Below the pieces are notes generated by a model. That model searched no databases. It was given only the letters and a program-made list of their open reading frames with translations, and was not told where the DNA came from. Below are positions 12,569 through 17,935 of a stretch of DNA of 17,935 bases, piece after piece. Position 1 is the stretch's first letter, and the number at the start of each line of letters is the position of its first letter. The DNA comes from Candidatus Woesearchaeota archaeon (lineage in GTDB: Archaea > Nanobdellota > Nanobdellia > Woesearchaeales > UBA10216). The stretch covers positions 1 through 17,935 of the forward strand of contig JAHFTU010000013.1 in the NCBI GenBank assembly GCA_023269295.1. The letters run 5' to 3'. The position numbers were made by a program, and so were the translations under genes.

Positions 12569-13113
12569 GCCTCGTTAAGAAACTGCTGCCGGCTGATATC
12601 CTGCTAGTAAGCGAAAAAGGGCTTAAGCACAGCATCAACAGGGCATTTGGAAGAAGCAGATGGCACCACATAATGCTTTACATAGGAAAAGGCAGGGCTT
12701 TGGAGGTAACGCCAAGGAAAGGCTGCCACATCTCAAATATCGACCTGGCGAGGGAATGCTACATAGAGTACAGGATATTGCGGCACAAAAAAATTTCAGG
12801 CGCTGAAAAAAAGAAAATAGTTGCAACCGCCATTAAGCTGTTCCTCGGCAAAAAGTTCAGCAAGCGGCAGCTGGCAAAGGTCTTTTTCAGAAGGCTGCTG
12901 GAATTGAAAGGCAACAGAGGCAAAGCGAGCAAAACAGGCTACATGCCCAATGTTAACAGCCTAATATGCTCAAACCTTGTGGCCATCACTTACCACATGG
13001 CGGGCTGCAGCATAAGCGACAGGTGGGCGCCGGAGTACGTAATGCCAAGGGATTACGGCAAATTGGAAGAGTTTGAGATAGTATTTGAAAAAAGGGCTGC
13101 TGGCAAAGCATGA
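12565..13113 (+). CDS. Permuted papain-like (NlpC/P60, YiiX-type) cysteine hydrolase, copy 1
   Basis: The 182-aa protein has the circularly permuted papain arrangement: His first, Cys later. DILLVSEKG (11-19) is the first strand, HHIMLYIG (34-41) carries the likely catalytic His, LEVTP (46-50) an acidic partner, and ICSNLVAITYHMAG (134-147) the probable nucleophile Cys135. This suggests an amidase, peptidase or lipid-acyl hydrolase of the YiiX/YaeF group; the substrate is unknown. There is no signal peptide or TM helix, so it is likely cytoplasmic. ATG 12565 overlaps the nuclease stop (ATGA), and its own stop overlaps the next start the same way. The TTG at 12556 is a less likely start. Confidence 0.75.
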   Translation: MSLVKKLLPADILLVSEKGLKHSINRAFGRSRWHHIMLYIGKGRALEVTPRKGCHISNIDLARECYIEYRILRHKKISGAEKKKIVATAIKLFLGKKFSKRQLAKVFFRRLLELKGNRGKASKTGYMPNVNSLICSNLVAITYHMAGCSISDRWAPEYVMPRDYGKLEEFEIVFEKRAAGKA

Positions 13114-13685
13114 TGAAACAAGCTTATGCAAAAAAACTGATTGGAAAGCTCAAGGAGGGCGACATTGTCCTGGTAAGCGAGAGCGGGCTGCTGCACGCAA
13201 TAAACAGAGCGCTTCAAAGAAGCAGATGGCACCATGTCATGCTGTATGTTGGCAAGGGTGAAACCTTGGAAGCAACGCCGAGAAACGGCGCGCACATCTG
13301 CGACCTGCTCCACGACCTGATAGAAAAGCCGTACAGGGCAATCAAAATACTAAGGAACAAAAAGCTGACAGCAAAGCAAAGAAAGCTGATAGTTGATACT
13401 GCCCTAAAGCTTTTCAAGGGGAAAAAGTTCTCGTGGGTACAGTATGCGAAGATAATTTTTGGAAGAACGCTGGAACTGTGGAGAAAGGAAGGCAACAAAA
13501 GCCTTGTTTGCAAGCCAGGCCACAAGTGCAACACTGGCAGCGTGGCGTGCTCAAACATGGTGGCAATGACATACTACGAAGCCGGCTTCCCAATAAGCGA
13601 AAAATACATGCCAGAATACGTCATTCCAAAGGACTACGAAAACTCGCCGCAGCTGTCTAAGATTTTGGAAGGCAAAATCCGATGA
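13110..13685 (+). CDS. Permuted papain-like (NlpC/P60, YiiX-type) cysteine hydrolase, copy 2
   Basis: Tandem paralogue of the preceding gene, 191 aa. Shared blocks include GDIVLVSESG (17-26), RSRWHHVMLYVGKG (37-50, likely His41 or His42), LEATPRNG (53-60), ACSNMVAMTYYEAG (146-159, likely Cys147) and PEYVIPKDY (168-176). It differs by a short insert with two extra cysteines (CKPGHKC, 134-140) before the nucleophile, possibly a metal or disulphide site. It starts within the previous stop (ATGA); a second ATG at 13113 is possible. Both catalytic residues are present, so neither copy looks dead. It closes the nuclease-hydrolase-hydrolase operon; the next gene has its own TATA box. Confidence 0.75.
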   Translation: MMKQAYAKKLIGKLKEGDIVLVSESGLLHAINRALQRSRWHHVMLYVGKGETLEATPRNGAHICDLLHDLIEKPYRAIKILRNKKLTAKQRKLIVDTALKLFKGKKFSWVQYAKIIFGRTLELWRKEGNKSLVCKPGHKCNTGSVACSNMVAMTYYEAGFPISEKYMPEYVIPKDYENSPQLSKILEGKIR

Positions 13686-13690
13686 AGAAA

Positions 13691-13699
13691 TCTTTATAA
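13691..13699 (+). promoter_or_regulatory. TATA box of the 349-aa gene
   Basis: CTTTATAAG is centred about 27-28 nt before ATG 13723, fitting leaderless initiation and marking the end of the upstream operon. Confidence 0.55.
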
Positions 13700-13722
13700 G
13701 CGCCTGAGGCTTTCTGAATGGC

Positions 13723-14772
13723 ATGGGGCTAGAAGAAAACTTGGCACAGCTTCCTGGAAACCTTTCTTTCTTGCTAGCAGATTTAATAACAAAGGAGTTT
13801 GGAACAGAGCCCTTCACAATTGGAGATGATAACGCTGAGTATGAGGAACTGGCGAGCAAGGGGCTTTTAATTGTTCTGGGAAGAAATCCTCATAATACGA
13901 CCTACCAGCTTCTGGAAGAGATTTATAATGCAGTGAGAAAGTATAACAAGCCCAGTCAAACAACGGCAGTACATGCTCCACAAGGAAAGCCTGGCGATTT
14001 GGCTGTGAGTTTGCCTGTGACCAAAAGCAGTGGAAGCAGCCGAGAAAGTAAAACGCGCACAAGGCGAAATATCCGACCACACATAGCCGCGGCGGCTGAG
14101 GTTACACAGCCAACACCTTTACAAAGCCAGCGACAGACTACACCACCTGCTCGGCCACTCACACAAACCCCCCAAACTTATCTAGGAGCGCCCTTCCCAA
14201 GCGCGTACTTAATCAAATTATTTCCTCAATCCATCATGTCAAAGCTGAGACGGCTACTTCCAAACAAAGGATTTATCGAACAAATGGGTCGTGAAGAAAG
14301 TGAACTGGAGTCAAAGCTGGGAGGGTTAAACCACACCTACGTGCTGTCTATTAATCCTTCACCTACTTCGGAGCCTTCAACATACCACTTCGAGCTCAGA
14401 GCTATTTTGTTCGGTTTGATGTTCCGTTACGTGCTTTTATTCGACAGCTTACAGGCCCATAATAATATTTTTGGTGCTCCTACGGCTCGTACTGAAAGTT
14501 ATGCCGATTCTGGACGCTTTTTATTAGTAACTAAGAGTGGCCTAACCAAAAAGGGTGCGGCGTATTTTGTTGATATTCTTGTCAATGAAATTTGGCAGGA
14601 CCGGTATAGTAGATTTGTTCCTGAAGTCTCTATAGAAAAAGAATTACTCTTAGAAGGAACTGGACAATTCATAAGCCCTATTGGCAGCAGGGGCTTTTTA
14701 TACGTCCAATGCGCAGGAAGAATCGAATATGTCCCAATGAGCCAGAAGGCTCGCTCAAGTAGCTCAGCCTAA
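13723..14772 (+). CDS. Unrecognised 349-aa protein with disordered Pro/Gln/Thr linker
   Basis: Not recognised. Residues 1-70 form a small helical domain (NLSFLLADLITKEFGTEPFTI); residues about 75-155 are a low-complexity, basic and Pro/Gln/Thr-rich linker; residues 160-340 form a mixed alpha/beta C-terminal domain (THVYVLSINPSP-like strand, ELRAILFGLMFRYVLLFDSL helix, GAAYFVDILVNEIW). There is no catalytic signature. Codon use departs from the neighbours: the 3' half uses CGT, GCT, GGT and CTT-type codons where neighbouring genes favour AGG, GCA and CTG, a sign of recent acquisition or weak selection. Its stop overlaps the convergent htpX stop by 4 nt. Confidence 0.7.
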   Translation: MGLEENLAQLPGNLSFLLADLITKEFGTEPFTIGDDNAEYEELASKGLLIVLGRNPHNTTYQLLEEIYNAVRKYNKPSQTTAVHAPQGKPGDLAVSLPVTKSSGSSRESKTRTRRNIRPHIAAAAEVTQPTPLQSQRQTTPPARPLTQTPQTYLGAPFPSAYLIKLFPQSIMSKLRRLLPNKGFIEQMGREESELESKLGGLNHTYVLSINPSPTSEPSTYHFELRAILFGLMFRYVLLFDSLQAHNNIFGAPTARTESYADSGRFLLVTKSGLTKKGAAYFVDILVNEIWQDRYSRFVPEVSIEKELLLEGTGQFISPIGSRGFLYVQCAGRIEYVPMSQKARSSSSA

Positions 14773-15626
14773 AACCTCATAGCCCTTAGCCTTCTCACGC
14801 GCTCCTCAACCGGAGGGTGCGTTGAGAACAAAGCCAGAAGGCTCTGTCCCTTGAAAGGGTTAACTATAAACAGGCTTGAGGTTGCCGGGCTGCCAAAGCC
14901 AAGCCTATGCTTCACTGACTCCTTGTCAAGCTTGGAAAGGGCAGATTCCAAAGGCCCTGCATCTTTAATGGCTGTTGCGCCGCTGTAATCAGCCATGAAT
15001 TCCCTTGAGCGGGAGATTGCCAACTGCAGGATAGTTGCAACGAGCGGGGTTATAATTGCAAAAGCAAGCAGCCCAATTATATTGCTGCTGCCGCGATTAT
15101 TATCATCCCTGCGGCCGTAAAAGGCGGAAAACTGCGCCATCTGGGCAAGATAGGATATTACCATGGCTATCGTTGCAGCAATTGTTGTGATAAGAACATC
15201 ACGGTTTTTCACATGGCTTATCTCATGCGCAATAACGCCCTTAAGCTCCTTATCTGTCAAAAGCTTCATAATGCCTTCAGTACATGCTACGGCTGCATTG
15301 CCTGGGGAGCGGCCTGTAGCAAATGCGTTGGCAGCCTCTGTGGGAATAATATAAACCCTGGGCTTCGGCATGTTCGCAGCTGCCGCAACCTCCTCAACAA
15401 TCTTGTGGAGGCTTGGATAATTCTTCCTGTCAGCGGGCTTGGCACGGTACATGGCCAGCACAATCTTGTCAGAAAACCAGTAGGCGCCAAAGTTAATCAG
15501 AATAGCAAAAATAAGGGCTACAAACAGCCCAGTCCTGCCGCCAAATATTCTTCCAGCCAACATAAGGAGGCTGCCAAGCAGCCCAAGCAGCACCACTGTC
15601 TTTACCTGATTGCCAATACTACCCAT
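14769..15626 (-). CDS. htpX: HtpX-type membrane zinc metalloprotease
   Basis: Membrane-bound M48 protease that degrades misfolded membrane proteins. In 285 aa: two N-terminal hydrophobic segments (about 10-28 and 33-50), the HEISH zinc site (134-138) within GVIAHEISHVKNRD, two further TM segments (about 147-162 and 183-205), and the distal Glu ligand in SREFMADYSGA. The ending STHPPVEERVRRLRAM is the family's usual C-terminus. Length is normal. ATG 15626 has a TATA box 27 nt upstream. With the S2P-like protease and the TraB-family gene it gives the window three membrane-proteolysis-related genes. Confidence 0.95.
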   Translation of the reverse strand: MGSIGNQVKTVVLLGLLGSLLMLAGRIFGGRTGLFVALIFAILINFGAYWFSDKIVLAMYRAKPADRKNYPSLHKIVEEVAAAANMPKPRVYIIPTEAANAFATGRSPGNAAVACTEGIMKLLTDKELKGVIAHEISHVKNRDVLITTIAATIAMVISYLAQMAQFSAFYGRRDDNNRGSSNIIGLLAFAIITPLVATILQLAISRSREFMADYSGATAIKDAGPLESALSKLDKESVKHRLGFGSPATSSLFIVNPFKGQSLLALFSTHPPVEERVRRLRAMRF

Positions 15627-15649
15627 GCTGAAAGGTGAAATATGCTGCC

Positions 15650-15657
15650 TTTATAAA
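15650..15657 (-). promoter_or_regulatory. TATA box of htpX
   Basis: TTTATAAA is centred about 27 nt before ATG 15626 on the minus strand. Confidence 0.6.
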
Positions 15658-15684
15658 AGTAGCGCACACAAAGCAAAGAATTAA

Positions 15685-15701
15685 AGAGTTATACGAACTC
15701 T
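15685..15701. repeat. Short inverted repeat in the htpX/TFE divergent region
   Basis: AGAGTT (15685-15690) and AACTCT (15696-15701) pair perfectly around ATACG, about 30 nt upstream of the htpX TATA box. Possible operator; there is no second copy in the window. Confidence 0.35.
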
Positions 15702-15766
15702 GAAAGCTGTAATTGCCACCACTACGAAAGATATGACGTAAAATATACTTTTAAGAATCAGTAAAG

Positions 15767-15774
15767 TATTTATA
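15767..15774 (+). promoter_or_regulatory. TATA box of the TFE gene
   Basis: TATTTATA predicts a start near 15797 and a leader of about 22 nt. The leader carries a run of six G (15807-15812), 6 nt before GTG 15819, which can act as a Shine-Dalgarno site; this gene is one of the few with a leader. Confidence 0.55.
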
Positions 15775-15818
15775 CAAATTTCATCAGAAGAGTAAAACAG
15801 GGTTAAGGGGGGATTAGC

Positions 15819-16403
15819 GTGAAAACAAAGGCTGTTTACAGGAAGCAATACAAACAGGCATCTGGCAGGGCTGCAGGCAGCTCCAAAGCAGGGCTTGCAA
15901 AGTCCTTCAGCAACAAGATAACAGAGGTTGTCAAGGCAACGGCAGGCGAGGATGCAATCAAGCTGGTAAAGATAATGGCCAGCGGCAGGAATGTCTCGGA
16001 ATTCAGGATAGTAAAGAGCGCGAAGCTTGACATTCAGAAGGTAAGAAACCTGCTTTACAAGCTACACAGCAGCAACCTTGCAGACTACAAAAGGGTAAAG
16101 GACAACAGCAAAGGAATTTACGTGAGCTACTGGACATTCAACAAGGCAATTGTAAACGAGCTCTTCTCAAGGCTGCACCAGGAAAAGCTCCAAAGGTTCA
16201 GGGAAAGGCTTGAAGTTGAAGCAGGCAATGTCAACGGCTTCTTCATATGCCCGGCAGCCTGCAGCAGGGCGGACTTCATCAAGGCAGAGCAGCAGAATTT
16301 CCGCTGCGCCGAATGCGGGCAGCTCCTTGCGCAGGATGACAACACCAGGACAATTGATGTTCTAAGGGAAAAGATAAGGGAAATGGAAGCTGTACCAGCC
16401 TAA
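15819..16403 (+). CDS. tfe: Transcription initiation factor TFE (alpha subunit)
   Basis: General transcription factor that helps RNA polymerase open the promoter alongside TBP and TFB. In 194 aa: a winged-helix domain (about 42-115: GEDAIKLVKIMASGRN, VRNLLYKLHSSNLADYKRVKD, YVSYWTF), a charged coiled segment (115-135), and a zinc ribbon with Cys144, Cys148, Cys163 and Cys166. The first zinc knuckle is C-x3-C (CPAAC) where TFE normally has CxxC. A basic N-terminal extension of about 40 residues precedes the winged helix and is longer than usual. GTG 15819 is the start, backed by a G-run ribosome site and a TATA box; there is no upstream in-frame ATG. Confidence 0.92.
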   Translation: MKTKAVYRKQYKQASGRAAGSSKAGLAKSFSNKITEVVKATAGEDAIKLVKIMASGRNVSEFRIVKSAKLDIQKVRNLLYKLHSSNLADYKRVKDNSKGIYVSYWTFNKAIVNELFSRLHQEKLQRFRERLEVEAGNVNGFFICPAACSRADFIKAEQQNFRCAECGQLLAQDDNTRTIDVLREKIREMEAVPA

Positions 16404-16450
16404 GTTGGTGCAGTTAGTTCTCAGAAAATATTATTATCCATTGCGATAAG

Positions 16451-16458
16451 CATTTAAG
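16451..16458 (+). promoter_or_regulatory. TATA box of the zinc-ribbon microprotein gene
   Basis: CATTTAAG is centred about 35 nt before ATG 16490, leaving a leader of a few nucleotides. It gives the microprotein its own promoter, separate from TFE. Confidence 0.5.
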
Positions 16459-16489
16459 CAACCTGCTTTGCCGCAATTACTGAAAAGAG

Positions 16490-16603
16490 ATGCTCAAATG
16501 CGACAAGTGCAGTTTTCTGCTTACAATGGTAAGGGTCCACAAGAACAGAACCTTCTGCGACAACTGCAAGGCCTGGCTGTCATGGGCAATCATTGTTGAA
16601 TAA
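16490..16603 (+). CDS. 37-aa zinc-ribbon microprotein
   Basis: A short frame encoding MLKCDKC...FCDNCKAW: two CxxC knuckles (Cys4/Cys7 and Cys23/Cys26) spaced like a zinc ribbon, followed by a hydrophobic end (WLSWAIIVE). It has its own TATA box, an ATG start, and an intact stop that overlaps the end of the convergent toprim gene by 14 nt. The regular cysteine spacing makes chance unlikely. Function is unknown; zinc-ribbon microproteins often bind nucleic acid or RNA polymerase, and it follows TFE, but that link is inference. Confidence 0.65.
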   Translation: MLKCDKCSFLLTMVRVHKNRTFCDNCKAWLSWAIIVE

Positions 16604-16955
16604 GATTTGAAATTCCTTCTATCTGCCGCAATTTTGTGCTCTTAAAAAGAAAGTTCCTCATTCTGTCGTCTACTTTTACGCCAAGCTGCTGCAGCAATGT
16701 GCTGAGCTTTCCATAGAGCTTTTTGCCCTCTGCATCAAGGTCGGTAAGAATTGCAACTGCCCTGTAATTTTCTGCAACAGCCTCGGCAACAACAAAAAGG
16801 GGCCTTTGGTTGAGAGCCACAATCCTGCTGCCCGGAATGCCGAGCGCTTCAAGCGCGGCCTTGTCTTTCTTGCCTTCAACAATTATGGCTGCCTCAGAAT
16901 CCAGCAGCTCCTGAAGCAACTGCCCAAACTCAGCAGCTAGTTTTGGTGAAAGCAT
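16590..16955 (-). CDS. Small toprim-domain protein (UPF0292-like)
   Basis: The 121-aa protein is essentially a single toprim fold: AIIVEGKKDKAAL (24-35) with catalytic-type Glu27, and AILTDLDAEGKKL (68-80) with the DxD pair Asp72/Asp74. These coordinate Mg2+ in primases, topoisomerases and nucleases. Stand-alone archaeal proteins of this size are known as UPF0292; the substrate is unknown, and RNA or DNA phosphodiester chemistry is expected. The frame is open to 17039 inside the hairpin array, but ATG 16955 with a TATA box 27 nt upstream is the better start. Divergent from PriS, which suggests a link to replication priming. Confidence 0.85.
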   Translation of the reverse strand: MLSPKLAAEFGQLLQELLDSEAAIIVEGKKDKAALEALGIPGSRIVALNQRPLFVVAEAVAENYRAVAILTDLDAEGKKLYGKLSTLLQQLGVKVDDRMRNFLFKSTKLRQIEGISNLIQQ

Positions 16956-16978
16956 TGGTCTTTTTGCACGGATTTGAG

Positions 16979-16986
16979 TTAAATAG
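16979..16986 (-). promoter_or_regulatory. TATA box of the toprim gene (also readable on the plus strand)
   Basis: On the minus strand CTATTTAA is centred 27 nt before ATG 16955. Read on the plus strand, TTAAATAG would start transcription near 17009, at the left edge of the hairpin array. Confidence 0.55.
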
Positions 16987-17005
16987 TTTTCCGATTGATC
17001 GCTCA

Positions 17006-17100
17006 CAAGTCGACTTGCGTCGACTGGGTCCAGTCGCAAGTCCTGCTTCGGCAGGACTGCGCAGTCGGCCGTTGCCGACTTGCGTGCAAAGCACGACTTG
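17006..17100. other. GC-rich multi-hairpin element between divergent promoters
   Basis: A 95-nt block of nested inverted repeats bounded by CAAGTCG (17006-17012) and CGACTTG (17094-17100), which pair. Inside are CGACTGG/CCAGTCG (17021-17036), AGTCCTGC-TTCG-GCAGGACT (17039-17058, a cUUCGg tetraloop), AGTCGGC/GCCGACT (17063-17080) and CGTGC-AAA-GCACG (17083-17095). CGACTTGCGT occurs twice (17011, 17076) and its core GACTTGCG once inverted (17035-17042). The block encodes no convincing protein and is far more GC-rich than its flanks. It could be a structured RNA, a protein-binding or cruciform DNA site, or a REP-like mobile repeat. Confidence 0.65.
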
Positions 17101-17128
17101 GGTTCGCAAAGGGGTCATGCTAAGAAGT

Positions 17129-17136
17129 TATTTAAA
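17129..17136 (+). promoter_or_regulatory. TATA box of priS
   Basis: TATTTAAA is centred about 27 nt before ATG 17160, fitting a leaderless mRNA. AAAGGGGTCA (17108-17117) stands 11 nt upstream, the same half-site and nearly the same spacing as at the flavoprotein reductase promoter. Confidence 0.6.
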
Positions 17137-17159
17137 CAAAAAAGAGCCACCGCCCAATA

Positions 17160-17935
17160 ATGATACACCTGAGCACATCGCTAAAGTACTACAAGCGGGA
17201 AGACGTGCAGAAGGCAATTGTTGAGCACGGCGCGGACAAAGAGGTTGCTGCACGGTTTGGCGAAAGGTTCGGGAAAAGGCCGGACACGCTGACTTACCCA
17301 AACGATGTGCTTGAGCTGGCAAAGCAGGGCGCAACATCTTTCCACAGCTCGGAAGAGTTATGGACAAACCCTATGCTGCTTGTTCCCCAGATGGACAAGA
17401 AAGAACTTGATAATCTCCGAAAGGGATGGGACCTTCTGCTGGATGTTGACACAGACGTGGTTGACAAGGAAGCAGGATTTGAATATTCAAAGATAGCAAC
17501 CGATCTCATTGTCAGGGAGCTTAAGCTGAACGGCATAAAGAGCGTGACAGTGAAGTTTTCAGGAAATAAAGGGTTCCACATCGCAGTGCCATACGGGGCC
17601 TTCCCGAACGAAGTCAACGGCAAAGAAACAAGGCTGCTGTTCCCGGACGCGCCCAAAAGGATAGCAATTTACATCAAGGAGCGCATCAAGAAGCGGCTAG
17701 GCGAGCAGATACTTCACTTTGAAAAAGAAAATTACAATGCCATCGCTGAAAAAACAGGGAAAACCGTAAAGGAAATTACAGTCATAAGGGAAAGCGAGGG
17801 AGAAAGCCGGCAGAAAGTTGAATTCAACGCCGAGCCTTTCCTGGTTATCGATACCATCCTCATCTCATCAAGGCACATGTACAGGATGCCATACTCCATG
17901 CACGAAAAGTCAGGGCTGGTGTCAATACCTGTGAA
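17160..17935 (+). CDS. priS: DNA primase small (catalytic) subunit PriS, 3'-truncated by the window
   Basis: Catalytic subunit of the archaeal/eukaryotic-type primase that makes primers for replication. The visible 258 codons include the metal-binding DVD (Asp95 and Asp97 in LLLDVDTD), the FSGNKGFHIAVPY motif that binds nucleotide and template, and the later ISSRHMYRMPYSMHEKSGLVSIPV block containing the third acidic site region. The N-terminal YYKRE fits the family. ATG 17160 is supported by a TATA box 27 nt upstream. The frame runs off the end of the window without a stop, so whether it is fused to PriL, as in some small-genome archaea, cannot be seen. Confidence 0.95.
   Translation, partial: MIHLSTSLKYYKREDVQKAIVEHGADKEVAARFGERFGKRPDTLTYPNDVLELAKQGATSFHSSEELWTNPMLLVPQMDKKELDNLRKGWDLLLDVDTDVVDKEAGFEYSKIATDLIVRELKLNGIKSVTVKFSGNKGFHIAVPYGAFPNEVNGKETRLLFPDAPKRIAIYIKERIKKRLGEQILHFEKENYNAIAEKTGKTVKEITVIRESEGESRQKVEFNAEPFLVIDTILISSRHMYRMPYSMHEKSGLVSIPV

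Noticed and set aside
16956..17039. Longer toprim protein starting inside the hairpin array
   Set aside because: It would start upstream of the gene's own TATA box; the added residues come from the inverted repeats and AT-rich promoter DNA.
17006..17116. A tRNA or CRISPR array in the hairpin region
   Set aside because: The closing 7-bp stem and several arms recall a cloverleaf, but arm sizes, the T-arm sequence and conserved bases do not fit on either strand. The repeats are inverted and unequal, without regular spacers, so it is not CRISPR.
16943..17224. Plus-strand 93-aa reading frame across the hairpin array and priS start
   Set aside because: It overlaps the toprim gene start, the repeats and priS in another frame, and its low-complexity sequence follows from the repeats.

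Overview
The window is a dense stretch of archaeal chromosome. TFE, the small subunit of archaeal/eukaryotic primase (PriS), a Hef-type helicase and XPF-type nuclease, a PRC-barrel protein, a small toprim protein, and a tRNA-Gly split by a 17-nt bulge-helix-bulge intron all say Archaea. Most genes have a TATA box centred 26-28 nt before the start codon, so most mRNAs are probably leaderless. Short intergenic gaps, small proteins and several lineage-restricted genes fit a small-genome (DPANN-like) archaeon, but the phylum cannot be fixed from the sequence alone.

Layout. 74-1545 (+): dUTPase and a D-2-hydroxyacid dehydrogenase. 1546-2711 (-): a half-length (6-TM) MFS protein and a [3Fe-4S]-type ferredoxin with a long C-terminal extension. 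2766-3546 (+): a 59-aa protein overlapping endonuclease III. 3553-5509 (-): a ferredoxin-reductase-like flavoprotein, a P-loop kinase-like protein, intron-containing tRNA-Gly(CCC), and a MIP18/DUF59 Fe-S assembly protein. 5572-6828 (+): an unrecognised protein with a SWIM-like CxC...CxH motif. 6831-7106 (-) PRC-barrel, divergent from 7274-7945 (+) TraB-family protein. 7942-8856 (-): an unrecognised protein. 8992-10165 (+): M50/S2P-like membrane protease and a small membrane protein. 10207-13685 (+): Hef helicase, a separate XPF/ERCC4 nuclease, then two tandem papain-like paralogues, the last three genes joined by ATGA overlaps. 13723-14772 (+): an unrecognised protein with atypical codons. 14769-15626 (-): HtpX. 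15819-16603 (+): TFE and a 37-aa zinc-ribbon microprotein. 16590-16955 (-): toprim protein. 17160-end (+): PriS, truncated by the window edge.

Working together: DNA maintenance and information processing dominate (dUTPase, endonuclease III, Hef helicase/nuclease, toprim, PriS, TFE). A second theme is redox and Fe-S biology (ferredoxin, flavoprotein reductase, DUF59; endonuclease III is itself a [4Fe-4S] enzyme). A third is membrane proteolysis and quality control (S2P-like, HtpX, TraB-like).

Most unusual parts: (1) a GC-rich array of nested hairpins with a cUUCGg loop at 17006-17100, between the divergent toprim and primase promoters; (2) a family of near-identical 10+10-bp palindromes (TGACCTTTTT / AAAAAGGTCA) at gene starts; (3) the XPF-type nuclease coupled by ATGA overlaps to two tandem permuted-papain paralogues; (4) a stand-alone half MFS; (5) three lineage-restricted genes among housekeeping genes.
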